NCBI GenBank assembly: GCA_030146225.1
Contig: JASLCA010000323.1
Coordinates: 1 to 6,025 of the forward strand
DNA from: Sphingobacterium sp.
GTDB taxonomy: Bacteria; Bacteroidota; Bacteroidia; Sphingobacteriales; Sphingobacteriaceae
Direction of reading: 5' to 3'
Length of the DNA stretch: 6,025 nucleotides
The notes under the pieces were generated by a model that did no database searches, had not been told where the DNA came from, and saw only the letters and a program-made list of their open reading frames with translations. A program made the translations under genes and the position numbers. Shown in pieces: positions 1-6,025 of this stretch; the stretch's first letter is position 1, and every line of letters starts with the position of its first letter.

Positions 1-1145
1 TCGTTTTCAGATTTTCCCGCTAAAATTTGTTTACGCAGCTCGTCCGTTCCTGCAAGTTTATCAAAGAAAGCTGCACGCGTAAAGAATTTAGACTTGTCTG
101 GCATCTTATTGTAAAAGTCTAATACATACTTTAAGCTGAACTTTTGCTTGTCAGCATCTAACCCTCTTAAATCAAGTCCATACATGGTCTCACCTTTACC
201 TTCAACATGCTTGACCATGCCTGACTTCTCTCCTGGCAGATAGGTGAAATCACCATAAACAGGATTGTTATAACCCAGCACCTGAAAAGGCCAGTCCGTA
301 CCGCGTCCTACTGAGATCTCTGTACCTTCAAACAAACATAGCGATGCATAAAGCCTTACAGATAGGTGATTTGGCAAGCTCGGTGATGGAATAACGGGTA
401 ATTCATACTGCATACCATGGTCCCAATTGGCAACGGGGATAACGGTGACTTTACATTGCGCTCCATTCTCCAACCACTTTTCGCCATTAATCATCTGTGC
501 TAGCTCACCCACAGTCAACCCATGTACCATCGCAATCTTATGATAGGACACATTAGACTTAAATTTATCGTCTTTACGTACAGGGCCATCAACCTGATCC
601 CCACATGGGTTTGGTCTATCCAATACAATAAGTTCTTTATTATGCTTTGCACATAATTCCATTACACGGTGTAAGGAAGTGATATAGGTATAAAAGCGAG
701 CTCCCACATCTTGCAGATCGAAGATCATTACATCCACTGACTGTACAATAGAATCCTGCTTTTCGTTTCCTCCATAAAGCGTATACAAAGGGAGACCTGT
801 TTTAGCATCAAAATCATTGCTTACCTTTTCCCCTCGCTCCACATCGCCCCGAAAGCCATGCTCTGGCGCAAAACCAAACTTCAAATTAACCTTTTCACGC
901 AACAAGACATCCACTAAGTGCTCATTCTCTGGCCCCACAACAGATGTTTGATTGCCCATCAAGCCGACTTTCTTTCCTTTTAATAAAGGTAAGTAGGCGG
1001 ATAACTGGTCTGCTGCAGGCGTAATCGTCTGTTGACCTACGCTAGCTATCGTATCTGAATTACCCGTGTTGCTGTTCTTGTTCTGTGCTGTGCAAGAAAC
1101 CAATACCAAGGATAAAGCTGTTAATAAACTAAAACAGTATTTCAT
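1..1145 (-). CDS. namZ: DUF1343 / GH171 NamZ-like exo-beta-N-acetylmuramidase lipoprotein (3' end cut by window)
   Basis: Likely a cell-envelope glycosidase. DUF1343 proteins (CAZy GH171) include NamZ, which removes N-acetylmuramic acid from the non-reducing end of peptidoglycan fragments during wall recycling. The ATG at 1145 opens a lipoprotein signal: MKYC start, hydrophobic stretch, then lipobox LVSC with Cys18, so the mature protein should be lipid-anchored and periplasm-facing or on the outer membrane. Family signatures are clear: GNQTS near residues 104-108 of the gene's early third (within the block that precedes residue 82, at about 64-68), FAPEHGFRG at 92-100, DLQDVGARFYTY at 143-154 and LDRPNP at 175-180. 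E95 and H96 lie in the family's most conserved motif and are likely active-site residues (inference). About 381 residues are visible, ending in the C-terminal pattern DKLAGTDELRKQI; perhaps 20-40 residues are missing beyond position 1. A terminator and a promoter box lie upstream, so it is probably transcribed apart from the SusD operon. Family call is firm; exact substrate is inferred. Confidence 0.93.
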   Translation of the reverse strand, partial: MKYCFSLLTALSLVLVSCTAQNKNSNTGNSDTIASVGQQTITPAADQLSAYLPLLKGKKVGLMGNQTSVVGPENEHLVDVLLREKVNLKFGFAPEHGFRGDVERGEKVSNDFDAKTGLPLYTLYGGNEKQDSIVQSVDVMIFDLQDVGARFYTYITSLHRVMELCAKHNKELIVLDRPNPCGDQVDGPVRKDDKFKSNVSYHKIAMVHGLTVGELAQMINGEKWLENGAQCKVTVIPVANWDHGMQYELPVIPSPSLPNHLSVRLYASLCLFEGTEISVGRGTDWPFQVLGYNNPVYGDFTYLPGEKSGMVKHVEGKGETMYGLDLRGLDADKQKFSLKYVLDFYNKMPDKSKFFTRAAFFDKLAGTDELRKQILAGKSEN

Positions 1146-1232
1146 ATTTGTGCGGTTTTCAATTTACAACAAACATAAACAAGAAATTTGAGACCGCCTT
1201 ATTTTTAGAAAAAAAAGCCGCGCAAATGGCAT
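1146..1232. other. Intergenic spacer between the operon terminator and the namZ-like gene
   Basis: This AT-rich spacer holds the candidate -7 box at 1170-1177. On the minus strand a second T-run (1207-1216 region) follows a weak GCC...GGC pairing with only 3 bp of stem, too weak to call another terminator. No open reading frame or RNA gene is evident. The stretch separates the two transcription units and is the only sizeable non-coding gap in the window. Confidence 0.5.
1170..1177 (-). promoter_or_regulatory. Candidate Bacteroidota -7 promoter box for the namZ-like gene
   Basis: Read on the minus strand the bases are TATGTTTG, an exact match to the Bacteroidota primary sigma-factor -7 consensus TAnnTTTG. 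It lies 24 nt before the ATG at 1145, which would give a short leader of roughly 18-20 nt, and it sits downstream of the terminator of the preceding operon, where a new promoter is needed. No TTTG-type -33 element is evident about 19-21 bp upstream, so the match is only half of a full promoter. An 8-base pattern with two free positions occurs by chance in AT-rich DNA, so position is the main support. Confidence 0.42.
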
Positions 1233-1264
1233 AAAAAAGGTCCTGCAAAAAAACTGCAGGACCT
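1233..1264 (-). terminator. Rho-independent terminator of the SusD-TlpA-SRPBCC operon
   Basis: A perfect 10-bp inverted repeat (arms 1255-1264 and 1238-1247, AGGTCCTGCA and its complement) encloses a 7-nt loop. On the minus strand the second arm runs straight into six T residues (1233-1238, the first shared with the stem end). It begins 25 nt after the TAA stop of the SRPBCC gene at 1290, the first strong terminator after five closely spaced genes. No T-tract follows the hairpin on the plus strand, so it works in the minus direction only. Confidence 0.9.
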
Positions 1265-1289
1265 GAAGTATGCTTAAATAGCAGCAAGC

Positions 1290-1835
1290 TTACATACGCG
1301 TTGCTGGTATTGCTTTAGCCTTCGGGGCCAAATATCCACTTACCCCCTTACCATAAGCCTCGATTTCAGCCTTCCAATGTGGTAAATAAAGCTTCTTTGC
1401 TTCTTTATCTCCTTTAACAATCACTTTCCAATTGACAACCGCAGCATCGTCTCCTTTTTCACGCACGAATACTGCACAAGATACCTCGGTTATACCCTTA
1501 GGCATAGCCGCCCCTCTAACATCATACACCAAAAAGCGATGTTGCTCTTCTACTTGCGTCAAATGCTCCTCTCGCTTTGTGCCATCCTTAAAGGTTACTT
1601 CCCTTAAAATAGGCATGATATTATCCTTATTTGCAATAGAAAGAACAAAGCCATCGGAGAGTTTATTCACAAGACTATAGTCTTTCAGCAATGTCCATAC
1701 CGAATCCCGCTCTACCGCAACCGTAATGGTATGATCTAGATCCCAAGCGACAGGAGATGCCGCGGCCATCTGCGCATGACAGCGTCCTGAAACCAAGCCC
1801 GCAATTAATATACTTACTGTTAGAAATAATTTCAT
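1290..1835 (-). CDS. Exported SRPBCC-fold (polyketide cyclase/START-like) protein
   Basis: Small predicted periplasmic protein of 181 residues with an SRPBCC (Bet v1/START/polyketide cyclase-like) pattern; such folds form a deep cavity that binds hydrophobic ligands, and some are enzymes. The start chosen is the ATG at 1835, 4 nt after the upstream TAG stop, because it gives a clean Sec signal peptide: MKLF, a hydrophobic core, then cleavage after CHA at residues 19-21. An in-frame ATG at 1862 would add 9 residues before the signal and overlap the upstream gene by 23 nt; it is less likely. The mature part starts with a strand-like HTITVAVERDSVW segment (35-47), followed by LLKDYSLVNKLSDGF (49-63), central strands (FLVYDVRG, 101-108; VVNWKVIVKG, 133-142) and a C-terminal helix LPHWKAEIEAYGKGV (151-165), the usual SRPBCC order. 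Last gene before the terminator. The fold is inferred from pattern only; no ligand can be assigned. Confidence 0.8.
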   Translation of the reverse strand: MKLFLTVSILIAGLVSGRCHAQMAAASPVAWDLDHTITVAVERDSVWTLLKDYSLVNKLSDGFVLSIANKDNIMPILREVTFKDGTKREEHLTQVEEQHRFLVYDVRGAAMPKGITEVSCAVFVREKGDDAAVVNWKVIVKGDKEAKKLYLPHWKAEIEAYGKGVSGYLAPKAKAIPATRM

Positions 1836-1839
1836 AAGA

Positions 1840-3006
1840 CTATTTATTAATGAATTTTGCAACTTCTTTTTCTAAATTATCTCCTCTTAAGTTTTTAGCA
1901 ACAACTTTACCTTCGCTATCTAAAAGGAAATTCATTGGAATAGAGGTAATATTGTAGTATTGTGCAGCCTCATTCTTCCAACCTTTCAAATCAGACACTT
2001 GAGGCCATGGCATCTTATCATCCTTAACAGCTCTCAACCAATTATCTTTTTTATCGTCCAAAGAGATAGCCCATACATCAAAACCTTGGTCTTTAAACTT
2101 GTTGTACACCTTCAATACATGTGGATTTTCCGCACGACATGGTCCACACCAAGATGCCCAAAAATCAACCAAAACATATTTCTTGCCTTTTAAGAAATCA
2201 TATAGATTTTGATTCTTACCATCTTTATCTGGTTGAGTAATGTTAATAAACTTAGCTCCCTCCTCTGTTTTCTTTGCTGCAGCTAATGATTTGTCAATAT
2301 TCTCTTTAACGTCTTTTGCTTCTTGTAGCCAAGGATACTTCTGGATCAATGGGTTTACATGCTCTAAAATAAAAGCTTGCTCTCTACGTGGGCTCACAAA
2401 GCCTAATGCATAAACTACTTGTGGGTCATTTTTAAAAGCCTTCACATACCATTTAGCTCGTACTCCCATATTATCATACTGATCCATCATCATGTCTGTC
2501 AAAGACTTATGCATAGCCGTGTCCTTGCTTTGTGTAGCCATGTATTGACGCTTACCAATTGCAATTACATTTTGATAATTTTGATAATTCTCCCAATTCA
2601 ACATATTAATCAATTGGTTTTCCTTACCCTCGGACTCAATAAAAACAAATGGTGGATTTTTAATCTTCATCTTGGCAGTATCCTCACCTCTAAAGTCAAT
2701 TTTCAAATCATCATTTCCTGCCCAAAATGCGATCCTATCCCATGCATACACATCCAAAGTATATAAACGTGGCGTTTTTGATGGAACTTGAATTTCATAA
2801 GTACTATCCGCTTTTAGCGTAATGGTTTGATAAATTTCAGAATCTTTACTCGATTTATCACGTAGCACAAATGGGAACTTCTCTTGGTGCTCCTTGCTTG
2901 GTGGAAAATTCACCTTCCCTTTTACAGTAATATAATCACGCTGTTGCGCGAATAAGCCAGTTGTTAATAATAGACCGGCAACGACACTTAAAACTACTCT
3001 TTTCAT
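1840..3006 (-). CDS. TlpA-family thiol-disulfide oxidoreductase, CGPC active site
   Basis: Periplasmic thioredoxin-fold protein of 388 residues. The signal peptide (MKRVV, hydrophobic core, likely cleavage after LFA, residue 20) predicts Sec export. Residues about 24-120 form a beta-rich region resembling DUF4369, the N-terminal domain often fused to Bacteroidota TlpA proteins; 125-250 is mostly helical and charged; 255-388 is the thioredoxin domain. The redox motif is DFWASWCGPC, with the cysteines at 287 and 290, and the cis-proline is P357 in TSIP, followed by LLDSEGKVV. TlpA/ResA-type proteins usually reduce disulfides in envelope proteins, using electrons from a membrane donor such as CcdA/DsbD; the substrate here is unknown. 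It follows the second TlpA gene by 13 nt and ends 4 nt before the SRPBCC gene, so co-transcription is likely. Both cysteines and the cis-proline are present, so it should be active. No Shine-Dalgarno sequence precedes the ATG, as usual in this phylum. Confidence 0.93.
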   Translation of the reverse strand: MKRVVLSVVAGLLLTTGLFAQQRDYITVKGKVNFPPSKEHQEKFPFVLRDKSSKDSEIYQTITLKADSTYEIQVPSKTPRLYTLDVYAWDRIAFWAGNDDLKIDFRGEDTAKMKIKNPPFVFIESEGKENQLINMLNWENYQNYQNVIAIGKRQYMATQSKDTAMHKSLTDMMMDQYDNMGVRAKWYVKAFKNDPQVVYALGFVSPRREQAFILEHVNPLIQKYPWLQEAKDVKENIDKSLAAAKKTEEGAKFINITQPDKDGKNQNLYDFLKGKKYVLVDFWASWCGPCRAENPHVLKVYNKFKDQGFDVWAISLDDKKDNWLRAVKDDKMPWPQVSDLKGWKNEAAQYYNITSIPMNFLLDSEGKVVAKNLRGDNLEKEVAKFINK

Positions 3007-3019
3007 CTATGTAATTTAA

Positions 3020-4141
3020 TTAAAATTTAACCTTAAATATTTCTTCTAATTTCTTCTCCATGGCGCCTCCGCCCTTGGGATCAAAGCCAATCTCCTTCAT
3101 AATAATTTTCCCAGTAGGATCAATCAAATAGGATGTTGGGACTGCACTGACATTAAACAATTCAGATGCTATCTTACGATCATCGTACAATTGCGGCCAA
3201 GGATTAGACTCTTCTTTAACTGCTTTTAGCCAAGCATCCTTGTTCTTATCAATAGAAATGTTGACAATCACAAAATCTTTGCCCGTTAGCTTACTGTTCA
3301 CTTCCCTAATTCTAGGAAATGATGCGCGACAAGGCGCACACCAGGAGGCCCAAAAGTCTAATAAGACATACTTACCTTTAAAATCTGCGAAAGAACGCTC
3401 TGTACCTTCTTCATTCGGCAATTTAAAATTCTTTACTATGGCTCCTATATAAGCATTCTTTAACCCTTGTATTTTAGCATATACAGTTTTCCCATCATCC
3501 CCTGCCTTTACTTCTGGAGAAAGCCTATTATAATAGTATTCTATGCGGTCCACTGGCATTGTGGACAACTGAGATAAGATAAAAACAGGCGCAACAAATT
3601 GATCTGCTTGTACAAATACATTTAGCAAAGAGTCGTTTAGACGCGCAGACATTGCCCTATTGTATTCTGTAGCGGCATCGTAATTGGCCGAGCCTTGATT
3701 AAGTGCCCCTTCGCCATACTTGGCTAGGGTAGCTGCTCTACTGGATTGAAAGATGATAACTTTTTGGGCACCGTACTCATTATAGAGTTGCGCAGAAGCC
3801 AATCCTTTAACCTTTCCTGAAGATAAACCTTTCTGCATATCGAATTCCACCTGAATAGTTCCAGACCTGTCATAAAACAAGACTAATGGAGAAAACATAC
3901 GACGCTTTGCCTTGTCATATCCTAAAGAGATGGCGCGGGAACCGATGTTATCATCCGTAAAATTAATCTCAAAATGGCCATCTTTAATCGTTGTGGAATC
4001 CTTGAACATTTGGTTGTATAAATACACCGTATTGTGCCCTTCGGTATCCCCTGTAACGGTTCCAACAACCTTTATCTGGTTTTGACCAAGGACGACTTGC
4101 CCTATCAATAGTCCAAACACAGTACATATTACTCTTATCAT
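3020..4141 (-). CDS. TlpA-family thiol-disulfide oxidoreductase, CAPC active site
   Basis: A second periplasmic TlpA-like protein, 373 residues. The signal peptide MIRVICTVFG... likely ends at VLG (residue 19). Residues 23-105 match the DUF4369 style (VVGTVTGDTEGHNTVYLYNQ, then DSTTIKDGHFEINF), a beta-sandwich-like region; 110-235 is helical; 236-373 is the thioredoxin/AhpC-TSA-type domain. The active site is DFWASWCAPC, cysteines at 268 and 271, with cis-proline P335 in AVPT and the following YLIDPTGKII. The dipeptide between the cysteines is AP rather than the GP of its neighbour, which may shift redox potential (inference). Near the C-terminus a glycine-rich segment DPKGGG (354-359) precedes the last helix. 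It lies 17 nt after the metalloproteinase-like lipoprotein gene and 13 nt before the other TlpA gene. The two TlpA genes share the thioredoxin-domain pattern but differ throughout, so this is old duplication or separate recruitment, not a recent copy. Confidence 0.93.
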   Translation of the reverse strand: MIRVICTVFGLLIGQVVLGQNQIKVVGTVTGDTEGHNTVYLYNQMFKDSTTIKDGHFEINFTDDNIGSRAISLGYDKAKRRMFSPLVLFYDRSGTIQVEFDMQKGLSSGKVKGLASAQLYNEYGAQKVIIFQSSRAATLAKYGEGALNQGSANYDAATEYNRAMSARLNDSLLNVFVQADQFVAPVFILSQLSTMPVDRIEYYYNRLSPEVKAGDDGKTVYAKIQGLKNAYIGAIVKNFKLPNEEGTERSFADFKGKYVLLDFWASWCAPCRASFPRIREVNSKLTGKDFVIVNISIDKNKDAWLKAVKEESNPWPQLYDDRKIASELFNVSAVPTSYLIDPTGKIIMKEIGFDPKGGGAMEKKLEEIFKVKF

Positions 4142-4158
4142 ATAATACTTTTTTTAAT

Positions 4159-5412
4159 TTAGTTTAAAAACCAAGATTTACGGACTGGCGAACGATCCAT
4201 AACCAAACGCATACGGTTAACTTGTCCCTGTGTAAAGCAGTTCCTTAAAGATCCATAACGAATATCATCCATTGCATTATTGGCAAGAAACTTCTCTCCA
4301 TCCAGCCCTACTTTTAATAAGTCTTTCTGATTGTTACCTGTAAGACTATACTTCCGCGTATCGGAGACATAGTCTGCCGCATCAGTACCCCGATACAAGC
4401 CATAATATAGACCTAGATAAGAGGCGATTTCTATTTTGCGATCAGCACCAGGAAAAAAAACCGTACGATGCACACCTAAACCGTAATTCGTATAAAAATC
4501 ATTTGTGGGTACATCAGCAGCGCTATTAACCGTATTCGTTATGCCCTGCAAGGGGGCTTGTCCAGCAGGAACAATCTGATAAGCGGCTCTATTATTTCCT
4601 ATAGAATTATTTGCTGAAGATGGCATAACATAGATGTTCAGGAACTTATCCTTATTCCATTGATAACCGACTGTACTATTGACTTTATTCCAAAAATTCG
4701 CCGGGACAAAGTTTGCTGTTGGAGATGCTTTCCAACTGGCATCATAGATAATCTTATTGTAACCTGGAACTGCCAATCCGCCGCCTGATGCATTTGTTTT
4801 TGCTAAGCGAAATTCAATGCCTGCTGCTGCACCATTTGGATCTTTCCCAAAGCTGTTACTAAATACGAGGTTTGCATATTCAATGGCAGCTTGTAAGTAC
4901 TTTGGAGGAACCTCTTGATAGGTCAATGCATCATAGGCCGGGTCAGTAGTACTCAATTCAAATACATGGAAAATTACATCCACATACCGTTTTTCAGCAA
5001 CGGCTATTGGCTTAAGGATTTTTACCGTTTTCACCTTAGACTTAATCTGTCCGATTTGAGCATAAAATTCTAGGCTAGCCTTACTGCTAAGGCTCGTCGA
5101 AAACTCAGCTCCTGTGGTCAGCTGTCCATCTGCGTAAAAACGAACTTCCGAACTTGGCAGAGCACGATAATCTACAAACATCATGGTATCCTTTAACTGA
5201 CCATTGCTCGCTTTTATTTGCACTTTGCGAAAGGCTTCCAAAACAAACTGTAACGAAGCTTTTCCATCAGCAATCAGACTTGGACTCCCCGTAAAGAAAG
5301 CGATGGAGTCAATATCCGAAACCTGCGGTTGATAAATCGAGTAATCGAATGCTTCTTTTTTACAACTCTGCAAAGCGGCCAACAGCGTGCATAGGTATAT
5401 AAATTTTTTCAT
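4159..5412 (-). CDS. M43/pappalysin-like metalloproteinase-fold lipoprotein with degenerate catalytic motif (probable pseudoenzyme)
   Basis: Predicted lipoprotein of 417 residues. Numbering is from the ATG at 5412 (MKKFIYLC), giving a compact lipoprotein signal with lipobox LQSC and Cys17; an in-frame ATG at 5424 would add only MQIK and is also possible. Residues about 30-137 look Ig-like/beta-rich, and the rest follows the order of Bacteroidota zinc-dependent metalloproteinase lipoproteins (M43-like): VDVIFHVF (144-151), IEFRLA (199-204), PGYNKI (216-221), NIYVMP (259-264), the motif region (331-341), DYVSDTRKY (347-355), Met-turn-like NNAMDD (378-383) and FTQGQVNRMR (393-402). Where active members have HExxHxxGxxH this protein reads SYLGLYYGLYR: the three His become Ser331, Leu335 and Arg341 and the Glu becomes Tyr332, with only the Gly kept. 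Hydrolysis is therefore unlikely, and a binding or scaffold role with SusC/SusD is inferred. It begins 18 nt after the SusD stop. Family assignment comes from remembered motifs and is not searched. Confidence 0.82.
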   Translation of the reverse strand: MKKFIYLCTLLAALQSCKKEAFDYSIYQPQVSDIDSIAFFTGSPSLIADGKASLQFVLEAFRKVQIKASNGQLKDTMMFVDYRALPSSEVRFYADGQLTTGAEFSTSLSSKASLEFYAQIGQIKSKVKTVKILKPIAVAEKRYVDVIFHVFELSTTDPAYDALTYQEVPPKYLQAAIEYANLVFSNSFGKDPNGAAAGIEFRLAKTNASGGGLAVPGYNKIIYDASWKASPTANFVPANFWNKVNSTVGYQWNKDKFLNIYVMPSSANNSIGNNRAAYQIVPAGQAPLQGITNTVNSAADVPTNDFYTNYGLGVHRTVFFPGADRKIEIASYLGLYYGLYRGTDAADYVSDTRKYSLTGNNQKDLLKVGLDGEKFLANNAMDDIRYGSLRNCFTQGQVNRMRLVMDRSPVRKSWFLN

Positions 5413-5430
5413 CTTAATTTGCATATATGG

Positions 5431-6025
5431 TTAAAAAACAATCGGATTCCAGCCCGGATTGGGAACGATATGTGGGTTTTCCTGTAGCTCTACTAGAGGA
5501 ATTGGGAGCGCATAATGATAGTCTCCCGCCTTTACCTTTACAGTATAAGACTTATTGAAGAAGCTAAGGGTTCGTTCTATGTCTCCGATCTTGTAACGCT
5601 TCAGATCAATCCATCGCTTGTCTGTATCACAGAAAAACTCTTTCCGACGTTCATTAATAATTTCCGTTAGAATATTTTCGCCCGTTAAGCTGGGTTTCGC
5701 TGCTGCTCCCCTAAATCCTTTAAACTTGTTCAATGTCGCCAATGCCTGATCTGTCTGTCCAAGTCTAAAATAACCTTCAGCTAAAATCAAATAGGCCTCT
5801 TCAGGAGTAAAAAGATGTATACGTACATACTTTTGTCCATTTGCGAAACCATCAGGCCAAGCTCCAGACATCACCGTTCCGTTAAAATAAGCAGCCTTAC
5901 GAATATCATTTGAATCAAAAAGTTGCAAAAATGTTGGTTCTGTTTTTAAGTTAGAAGGAGCATAACCGATATAATCAAAGGTGGATCCATACATTGGCGC
6001 AACTGTACCATAAGTAATACTCTGC
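5431..6025 (-). CDS. SusD/RagB family nutrient-binding outer-membrane lipoprotein (C-terminal part, 5' end outside window)
   Basis: The C-terminal 197 residues of a SusD/RagB protein, the surface lipoprotein that caps a SusC/RagA TonB-dependent channel and captures substrate. The frame stays open to the right edge (QSITYGTVAP before the first visible Met), so the Met codon at 5994 is internal and the true start lies beyond 6025. Visible family hallmarks, in order: FTPEEAYLILAEGYFRLGQ with a following LNKFKGFRG, the TPR-like helix pair and loop; INERRKEFFCDTDKRWIDLKR at 5590-5658, the very conserved ERR-E-RW-DLKR block; YHYALPIPLVELQENP; and the closing PNPGWNP. SusD proteins are usually about 450-600 residues, so more than half is missing. 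Substrate cannot be told from this end; the linked TlpA and metalloproteinase-like genes argue against a plain polysaccharide locus, since no glycoside hydrolase is in the operon part seen. A susC-like gene is expected upstream. Confidence 0.95.
   Translation of the reverse strand, partial: QSITYGTVAPMYGSTFDYIGYAPSNLKTEPTFLQLFDSNDIRKAAYFNGTVMSGAWPDGFANGQKYVRIHLFTPEEAYLILAEGYFRLGQTDQALATLNKFKGFRGAAAKPSLTGENILTEIINERRKEFFCDTDKRWIDLKRYKIGDIERTLSFFNKSYTVKVKAGDYHYALPIPLVELQENPHIVPNPGWNPIVF

Noticed and set aside
1205..1232. Possible second terminator hairpin before a T-run on the minus strand
   Set aside because: The stem would have only about 3 bp with an 8-nt loop; the strong hairpin at 1238-1264 already accounts for termination.
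1432..1680. Plus-strand open frame of 82 codons
   Set aside because: It lies wholly opposite the SRPBCC gene, has no recognisable domain and has a Ser/Thr/Cys-rich composition typical of antisense reading.
1960..2193. Plus-strand open frame of 77 codons
   Set aside because: It is antisense to the thioredoxin domain of the CGPC TlpA gene and has no family motif; the opposite strand explains it fully.
2571..2588. Two tandem copies of a 9-base unit
   Set aside because: Only two copies, inside a coding region where they encode the repeated YQN-YQN; a chance local duplication with no sign of function.
2419..2766. Plus-strand open frame of 115 codons, Ile/His-rich
   Set aside because: It is antisense to the middle of the TlpA gene; its hydrophobic, His-rich translation reflects the AT-rich complement and is not a credible membrane protein.
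3240..3452. Plus-strand open frame of 70 codons
   Set aside because: It is antisense to the CAPC TlpA active-site region, with no independent coding signal.
5992..5994. ATG as possible start of the SusD-like gene
   Set aside because: The frame stays open upstream to the window edge with SusD-like residues, and starting here would leave no signal peptide and less than half of the fold.

Overview
The window is AT-rich. Every supported gene lies on the minus strand, so transcription runs from the right edge (6025) to the left edge (1). The SusD/RagB protein, TlpA proteins with N-terminal DUF4369-like regions, lipoproteins, absence of Shine-Dalgarno sequences and a TAnnTTTG-type promoter box all point to Bacteroidota. 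Sphingobacteriaceae (Sphingobacterium/Pedobacter type) is the best guess, inferred from protein style rather than from a marker gene.

In transcription order, the right part (6025 to 1290) is one tightly packed gene string: the C-terminal part of a SusD/RagB nutrient-binding lipoprotein (5' end outside the window); a lipoprotein with the architecture of an M43/pappalysin-like zinc metalloproteinase but with its zinc and catalytic residues replaced; two different TlpA-family thioredoxin-fold proteins with signal peptides; and a small exported SRPBCC-fold protein. Gaps are 4 to 18 nt and no terminator is visible until the perfect 10-bp hairpin with T-tract at 1233-1264, so this looks like one operon. 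A SusC/RagA TonB-dependent transporter gene is expected just beyond the right edge.

The left part (1145 to 1) is a separate unit: a DUF1343/GH171 lipoprotein related to NamZ exo-beta-N-acetylmuramidase, with its own candidate promoter box, cut at its 3' end by the window edge.

Working model (inference): SusC/SusD import a ligand across the outer membrane. The inactive metalloproteinase-like lipoprotein may be an accessory ligand-binding or scaffold subunit. The two TlpA proteins perform thiol-disulfide chemistry on imported material or on the envelope proteins. The SRPBCC protein may bind a hydrophobic ligand in the periplasm. The most notable observation is the loss of all HExxHxxGxxH catalytic positions in a protein that otherwise keeps M43-like surrounding motifs and the Met-turn.
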